A stretch of 64,000 nt of DNA from Vanessa cardui (lineage: Eukaryota; Arthropoda; Insecta; Lepidoptera; Nymphalidae). Position 1 is the first letter of the stretch. Each line of letters opens with the position of its first letter. Location of the stretch: contig NC_061146.1 in assembly GCF_905220365.1 (NCBI RefSeq), positions 4,281,538 through 4,345,537 on the forward strand, read 5' to 3'. This document shows, piece by piece, positions 12,901-21,900 of this stretch. A program made the translations under genes and the position numbers. The notes beneath the pieces are model-generated. The model did no database searches. It was not told the origin of the DNA and saw only the letters and a program-made list of their open reading frames with translations.

Positions 12901-15900
12901 CTCATACTATTTTTTTTATATAATTATTTGATTTGATATGATATTCTCAGAAATAAGCAAGGATAAACTTGTTTCTGTTTTTATTCGAATAACAGGTTTG
13001 ATATCGTATACAAAACGATCGATTCGTCGACTATTAATTCTACATGTACTATGTAGATTTTATTTTTGAAGTCACTAAAATTTTAGGCCTAAATCGAATT
13101 AAAATATCAAAATAAAAATTTAAGCTTAAATTCAATTCCTTAAATATATTATCTAATCAGTAGTAGTTGGACAGTATATGAAAAACGACCATGTATATAT
13201 TTTTTATTTAATTTAAATTATTTCATTTCTCCTTTCATCGAATTGAATTATATTTAACTAGCTTTTGCCCGCGACTTCGTTCGCGTGAACTTCAGGTTCG
13301 TCCCGTCTAGTCTAGGAATCGCTTAAAATCGCTTCGTAAGTAAGTCATTATTTCTCGTACAAAATAAAGGATGAAAAATGGTTATTCTGGGTCATTCCTT
13401 AGAGATAAACATATACCATCACGGACTTTTTTGTAGACTTTTTTAAGTTGTACAATACTGTAGTACATTGTTTTGATCTATCTTGTAGGATTCAGTCAGC
13501 GTTTGCAATGTGCTTACATTAAAATGTGTTTTTTTGCGACCTCACATTAAAAACCTCAAAAATTGTAGCCTATGTGTTATTCTGATGTATAAGCTATATT
13601 GTGGTAAAGTTTCATTCAAATCCATTCAGTAGTTTTTACGTGAAAGAGTAACAAACATCTATACATCCATACATACAAACTTTTGCCTTTATAATAGTAG
13701 TTTAATAATACATTAAATTAAAATAAAAATATATATATTATTTATATCGATCAACTTCTATATCTCGCAGAGTGTCAGAATATTATTAGGCCCTCTTGAG
13801 ACGTGATTTTTTTTATTGATTGTAATATAGTTTGGCCAAATGTGTTCACACATTATGCTAAGTAATCACGACTGCCCTTAGACATTGTATCTTTAAACAG
13901 TAATTATTGCTCGCCGAAAACCGAGACTTAGTCGAACATTGCGAGTTCCAATTCAAGCAAGCACCACTGATTTTTCATGAGCTTAATATGTGCTTATTAT
14001 TCATCTCGAATTCGCCGATGAAGGGTTTTCCTTCATCGTGAAAACACATTCGTGTATCTTATTTCAACGAAATTCTGCCACCTAATAATCCACCGACAGT
14101 GTTGTGGAATATGCTCTTAAACTTCTCCTCAAAGGGAGAGGAGCCCTTAACCCAGCAGTGGCAAATTTACTGACTGTTGTTACATTATAACCATTCCTTA
14201 CGTCGAAGACGTTATGTCATCTTGAGCCTCAGAATAAACTGGCTGGGTCATGGTCATGGGTCTGCAATCCAAGTAAAATGCCGTAATTCTTTGCAACCGT
14301 TTAGACAAAACGTCGCCGTTTGTATGAAGTGATTGGAAATATTTATGAAGTATACATTACTCGTACGATAAGACATAACCATATCCAGTTCCAACGTTCG
14401 ATGGGTTTTACCGAGGTAAAAGTCATTTCAAAGAAACTTCATAAGGGAAAATAGACACAAAATATTCTACATTTTGTGTTTTCTTTGTATTATATTAAAC
14501 TAATAATAGTGTCTGGTTTTTTTTCATCTGCTAATGCTCAGTTACGAAGATTTGATTTGTTTGTAGGAAAATATGCTTTTGTATATATTTCTTAATTAAA
14601 TATATCTAGATAAAGTGACTTAAACAAACGCCAAACCAAAAAGAGCCAGCTTTATTGCTTGTGTGTGTATGCGTGATACCCATGCTTGACACTCGCTTAC
14701 GCACACTAGGTGCGTGTACGTTACAGCCAATCGTTCGCCACTATTTTTCCGAACCGTTCTATGAAATTTATCTAATGTTAACGTAAAATATAACATCATT
14801 CGAATTCAGTATTTGGAGCCTATTTTTTTTTCGAAGTATCACTATTTTTTTATTATCTATATCAGACTACAACCTTTGACGATCATTCAACTTTAATTAT
14901 CTAGAGTTAATTAATTATTGTGCTGGCCTTGACCCAAAAAAGTCAGCACACTTCAAATATACGCTTTATACCATAGACAATGTTATATACGTTTCAAGAT
15001 AACAGATAAAAAACAATATAAAAAACTTAAATAAAATATAAATAACAAATCAATCTTTAGTGATTTTCATAACTATAAGGATTAAAATGACATAATATAT
15101 AATTAATTACATTAGCTTTTAAAACATTCCGTATATTATATTATATTGTTTTTTTCGTTTCCCATTTAATTATTTTTTTATTTAGTTCTAAGTTATTATA
15201 TTATTATTTGAAATATGTAATTTAACTCAACATTGAAAGAACGCTTGAGAAATAAATTATTTAATTCCAATGCTATTGCAAAACTTCCGCACACTGATAT
15301 AACTGGAATAAGGCGCTTAAATATTAATGATTGGAATCGTGACTAAGGAATGTTTTTTTTTTTTTTTTATTTAATTCTAGATATTGACAAAGGTTGATTA
15401 ATATCATCCAATAAAATTGTAACTTGCAAACTATAAATATATAAGAATAGTTTTCGTATTACTATTAATTTTATGATAATCGGTCGACTAGATGCCATTT
15501 GAATTTGTACTTTATATCGGGGTGAACTAGTGGACAGAATACACCACCAGCATTAACAGCTAGCTCAATACTTAGTGTGACGTAATAGTGTTACATTTAT
15601 CATTAAAAGAGGACGCCATTAACCGACTACTATACTTTTTGTTTAACTATCATTAGGTAATTGTTCTGTATAGTACTATATTCCTGCAAATTACCCCAAG
15701 AACCACACTCTCGCCTGCATTCATTTCATTCTAATTAAGCTTTTAGCAATTACTAGTTTTCACCCGCGACTTTTGATGTGTTAGGCAAAAAAGTAGCCTA
15801 CGTCCTTCCTTGGAGTTCAAGTTTGCTTCACACTAAATTTCATCAAAATCGGTTCAGCAGTTTAGCAGTGAAAGAGCGACAAACAAACAAACCGACTTTA

Positions 15901-18900
15901 GTATAGATTATCTAAGATAAACAATTTTATGGTTACGTCATGGTATGTAATTATTCTGTATGTAATTGATTGACACTGAACTTTTATAATACGCGTGATA
16001 ATATCTCAGGGCTTACAATAGTTTATAAAATACTAATACTATGCCCGCGAATTCGTGCGCTTTAGAATTAAAATATAAGTATAGTACGACAAAAATTAGA
16101 TGTAGCATCGGAAAATGCAATGAAATGAAAATAAAACCGATTACTGCCGATTTACATGACCGATAGAAATAGCTCCCTATCGCACCATTCGACGCTATTC
16201 GTCGCTATAGATTCTCGCGCCAGTTCGACCCGAGGAAGCAAGTGCATGAAAATCGACGTGTCAAATTGACGAACATATTAGGTCATATGATATTACAACA
16301 ATAATATATGTTATTACAACACAATATTACAACAACAACATATGTTATTACGTTTGTATAAAGATTCACATGAAAATTAAATATTGATAATTTGCGATAG
16401 CGTACTCAATTCGGATGAGATCGGTTTTACGAATTTTGCCGATGCTACATCTAAGTTGTATCGTAGTCAAACTCAAACTCAAACTCAAATTCCTTTATTA
16501 AATATAGAAGCATTACACTTACTTATTGATTGTCAAATAAACACTACCGCCGGTTCGGAAAAAGGAACACCCTGACCTGTGAAGAACCGGCGAAAGAAAC
16601 TCAGCGGGTCGTTTTTTTGTTATTTTTTTTGTCAAATTAATAAGATACATAGTAGTAGTATATGATTAGAAATAGCCAGGAGGCGATCGTTTCATTCCCA
16701 AGGTGTGCTATCAAACATAAACTCGCTAATTGTATAGTAACCTTTTGCACACAAGCGTTCCTTAACAATTTTTTTAAATTTGGCAACAGAAGCATTTTGA
16801 ACGCTTTCTGGGATCCTGTTGTAGAAGCGTATACATTGCCCCACAAAAGAGTTACTGACTCTATGCAGTCGAGTAACAGGAGTAACAAGATTGTGTTTGT
16901 TCCTTGTACCAATGTTATGAGAATCACATTTTCTCATAAAAACATTAATATTTTTCCGTACATACAAAACATTACAAAATATCTATTGAGAAGCAACAGT
17001 CAATATCTTAATTTCTTTAAATCTATACCTTAATGATTCCTTGGCTCCTAGGTTATAAATTGCGCGAATAGCCCTCTTCTGCAGCACAAATATAGTTTGG
17101 ATAGCGGCTGCGTTACCCCAAAGCATAATACCGTAGGACATTATACTGTGAAAGTAACTAAAATATACTAGTCGAGTCGTATCAACATCAGTATACATGT
17201 ATTGTTGTAGCCTAAGTCACTCCTTATTACAGCAGCTACATGTCAGTGATATTTCCGTCAAAATCGGTCCAGCCGTTAAAGAGATTAGTTGATAGATATA
17301 AAGATAGACAGACACACAAAAATTTTAAAAAATGTTGTGTTGGAATATGTACCGTGTATACATACGTATGCATTTGGTAAAAAGCGATTATTTTAATATA
17401 ACAAACAGACACTAATTTTATTATATGTATAGATGTTTAATTGCTTCGTCAATATCTATTTCCTGCCTATGTTGTCTACCTACTTTGTGAAATAATAAAT
17501 ATGTTATTCGTTATATAATAAAAATAAAGTAAAGTAACAGTCTGTAAATTACCCACTGCTGGGCTTGAGCTTCTTTGAGAGGGTTTGGAACATATTCCAC
17601 CACGCTGTTCCAATGCGGGTTGGTGGAATGCACATGCGGCAGAATTGGGGTGAAATTAGACACATGCAGGTTTCACGATTTCATTCACGATGTTTTCTTT
17701 TACCGCCGAGAACGAGATGAATTATAAACACAAATTCAGCACATATATGTAGCGGTGCTTGCCTGGGTTTGAACTCGAAATCATCGGTCAAGATGCACGC
17801 GTTCTAACCACTGGGCCATCTCGTTATATAATAACACGATCATACTAAATTTATAGAATTTTATTACTGCACTATCGATCCACCCGGTATCGAACGAGTG
17901 CAATGTTGATACTAAATACACTAAAGATTTTTAATTGTGTTTTTACTATATTGTCCATTTATTATATACAAAACCCTTCCTATCTTTATAAAAGACGCAT
18001 CAAAATCCGTTACGTAATTTTAAAGATCTAAGCATACATAGAGACGGACAACGGTAAGCGACTTTGTTTTATACTATGATAACGAATAATGATGATTAAA
18101 TAGGTCGTCGCTTTTCTTTTAAATTTAACAAAAATACACATAAAGAGTTACATCGCTAAGCGACAAAGAAGTGCTTTTATAAGTCGTTTGTCACTTGAAA
18201 CGATTTAAAAGGCTATTTGACAATGCGAAAAATAAATTGTGAATTATTGTAATCAGTGTATATTATGAGTTTAAAAATGATTATTTACTAACGAAAGTTG
18301 AAAATAATACTTAATTTATTCAAAAAACCATCAATAAAAATGCATTTTTTCAAACATTTGTCACGTGACACAAAACGCTCCTGATTGGCCGGGCTTATGA
18401 TGAAGTCACTTTCTTGTAAACCTTGCTTTTCTACTATATGTACCACAGATTAAAATACGACAAAGCGACGTCACCGACCCCATTGCAGCGCCATATTGTC
18501 TAAGTTGCGTTTTCACGCGTTATAAAATTATGGAATATTTTAATATGATATTTTTCGGCAAATATGTACTAGAAATAAAAAAATCAAATTTTACTGGATT
18601 CCTTAAGCTCTACTAAATAATATAAAATTGATTTTAAAAACCAGTCAAATAGCCTATTGTATTTGTTTTTATAATTATTTCTATAATTATGATTAATAAC
18701 TTCGGTCGTGTATAATGGAATAAATAAAAATGGTTCGTGGAATAAATGATTGTCATTTACAACATTGTTAACGAGAACATTCCGAGCATGCTTTTTGAAT
18801 ATACTAGCGACCCGACCCGACATCGTGAGAGTAAAATAATATGCAGCGGCGTAGCTATCGTAGGGCCAGTTGGTGCAGTGCACCGGGGCCCCTGATTTCA

Positions 18901-21900
18901 GGGGGCTAGAGGGCCCCAAGTTTAAGTTTCTGAAGCTAGAAAATCACGACCCTTCACAAGATTTCTTAATAGGTATCTATAATTTTAACGGGTAATTATT
19001 AGTTAAAGTGGGAGTGAGGGCCCGATTCTTTTTCTATGCACCGGGGCCCTTCCTCACCTAGCTACGCTACTGAAAATATGTGTTTAATCCTGAGACTTTT
19101 TTAACCAATGACACAAACATAACGAACACCGACTGTATTCACACGTATGGAAACAATTCTTTTAATAATGGATTACTACGTTAAGTAATACGAAAGCGGT
19201 TAATTAGGAAAGCTTACATTACGATTTGATATAGTAATATCAGGATACTAAAAGGACGTAAGGGTAATAGGTGTTAGGCCATCAAAGCTGACGTTAGGAT
19301 TCGATAAAGTAACAAAATAACGCAAAAGGACGTAAGAGCATAGGTGTAACAAAAATAACATTTACGTTTCGATTGGATATAGTTACAAAATAACGCAAAA
19401 GGACGTAAGAGCATATGTGTCACAACAGCAAAACTTACGTAACGATTCGATATAGTAAAAAAATAACGCAAAAGGACGTAAGGGGATAGGTGTAACAATA
19501 GCATAACTTACGTTACGATTCGATATAGTAACAAAATAACGCAAAAGGACATAAGAGCATCAATACTTGTCCATCAACGCGTCATTTCTGATTATGTCGT
19601 ATCTTTGTCACTCAATTTACTTTAATCGAATGAATATTCCTTTGTCTATATTGGTTTAAATCGTAAAAATTTAAACTTGCTTTTAAAATATAAGTTCCGT
19701 GTGTTGATACCAAATAAATACAAAAATACTTTAAGTAATTCTGAATACAGCAACCATATTATTGGTGATCTTTGAAATGGGTGAGCCTAGTAAAATCTGA
19801 TCGTGGAAGTTACCTAATCTACATATACTTCAATACTAATATTAATGTGTTATTATTAACTCATTAATTATTAACTAATTTGAAAATCTCAACGTAAAAT
19901 TTTAACTCTTTTTTTTGATGTAAGTAATGTGTGTAACTAACATTTACTTAAACTATTCTAACTAACATATACTTAGTTACTAACATTAATAATTATTAAC
20001 TAGTATAATTATTAATTAGGTATATAATTTATAATTTGAACAAAACAATTGGAATGTCGTGATATTATTAATTACGTTGTGTCGTAAGAATAATTATGAG
20101 TTAATGTTACGTACATATATTTTTAACAATGTCTTAAAATAAAAAGCATATATTTTTTTATGGTATAGGTTGGCGGACGAGCATATGGGCCACCTGATGG
20201 TAAGTGGTCACCATCGCCCATAGACATTGACGCTGTAAGAATTATTAACTATTCCTTACATCGTCAATGTGCCACCAACCTTGGGAACTAAGATGTTATG
20301 TCCCTTGTGCCTGTAGTTACACTGGCTCACTCACCCTTCAGACCGGAACACAACAATACTGAGTACTGTTGTTTGGCGGTAGAATAACTGATGAGTGGGT
20401 GGTACCTACCCAGACGGGCTTGCGCAAAGCGATACCACCAAGTATTATCTAAATTATTATCTAAATAAAATTTACATTATCTAAAACAATATTTTATGTT
20501 TAGGAGGCAAGAGCGGCGTTGGCGTGGCTGCGGCACACCTCTGTAGATGACAAGAACCTCGAAGAGGAGATCCAGGTGATGGAAAGAGAGGAAGAATACG
20601 CAAAAACCATGAAGAAAGCTTCCTGGAAGAGCATCGGTGAGAATAAAAACACTGTTCTTTTTATGATGTTATTTTAAAGGTAAATAAAACGGTTAAAATT
20701 TCACATCTAGTTTATTTTATAATAGTTCTTTTATTATCTATACATAATTTGCTCTACATTTTTAATTTCTGGTCATACAATTTTTGTGGTATAAATCGAA
20801 TAAAAAATAGATCGTTCGCAATTTAAATAAATAAAGATATAAAACTTCCTATATTATGACATATAACATTCTGCGACTGTTATATGTTGTAAAGTATGAA
20901 AATATATCCTTACGTGTGAAATATTCTCATTTCCAGTGCAAGATAAAACCACATTCAAAGCGTTCAGGATAGCAGTGAATGTCATGTTATCACAAGAGAC
21001 GTGTGGTTACCTCGTGGTGCTCATGTACGCCGGCTCCATCTTCGAACAGGCTTCCGAATCCATCAGCCTCAAGCTCAGTCCGAACAAGCAGACGATTGTC
21101 GTTGGAGTCATCCAGCTTCTTGGCTCCATCGTTGCTAGTTGTATTGTTGAGAAGACTGGCAGAAAGGTACGGCATACTGAAATAGAATATTTGATTCTTG
21201 AAATAAAACTAGTTTTAACGGATTTAAATCGCGTATATTAATTATTTTTATTATCCTGACGTTTCGAGCACTTTACAGCGTTCTTGGTCACGGGTAGATT
21301 ACGACTTCTGTTCGTGACCATGAACGATTTAAATTTGTAATAATCGCGAAAATCTAAGACAACATTAATATTTGATTCTGTTTTTGGAACACCACACTGG
21401 AATAGGACTCGGTACAAGCCTCTACACAACTTATCACATACTCTATCACCAACAGCAACACTTAGTTTCAGCGAGTATAACCACAACCACAAGATATATA
21501 ACATCTTAGTTCCAAGGATGTAAGGGATGGTTCACATTTCTTGCACTACGTCTATGGGCGATATATCCTCAATTGGCGCTGTAAGAAATATTAACCATTC
21601 CTTACATCGCCAAAGCGCCAACCTAGGAACTAAGATGTTATGTCCCTTGTGCCTGTAGTGGCACTGGCTCACTCACTCTTCAAACGGGGACACAACAATA
21701 CTGCGTACCGTTGTTTAGCGGTTGAATATCTAATGAGTGGGTCAATTAACTGAAAAAAAAACTTTGGGGCGTATATGCAAAGACGGATACTGTCAGACTT
21801 TAGGCTAGATTACGTTGGAGGTTTAAAAAAAAACTTTTCTAAAGTTTTTCAATGATTGCAGTGGTTGCTCGCTGTGACGTCATTCGCGACGGGTCTATCA

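Larger units (their letters stand above)
11525..20503. other. Long transporter intron filled with repeats
   Basis: This 9-kb interval separates the exons at 11318-11524 and 20504-20636. It contains at least three inverted-repeat elements, a LINE fragment, two SINE-1 copies, decayed dispersed repeats and a 73-bp minisatellite, each listed separately. A moderately GC-richer piece at 11700-12115 has no recognisable protein and may be another old repeat. No additional coding exon was supported. Confidence 0.6.

Noticed and set aside
18584..18919. 111-residue minus-strand open frame
   Set aside because: It spans the end of MITE-A and the start of the hAT-like element, so it is a chance frame across two transposons.
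19274..19504. 76-residue open frame with repeated segments
   Set aside because: It is the translation of the 73-bp minisatellite.
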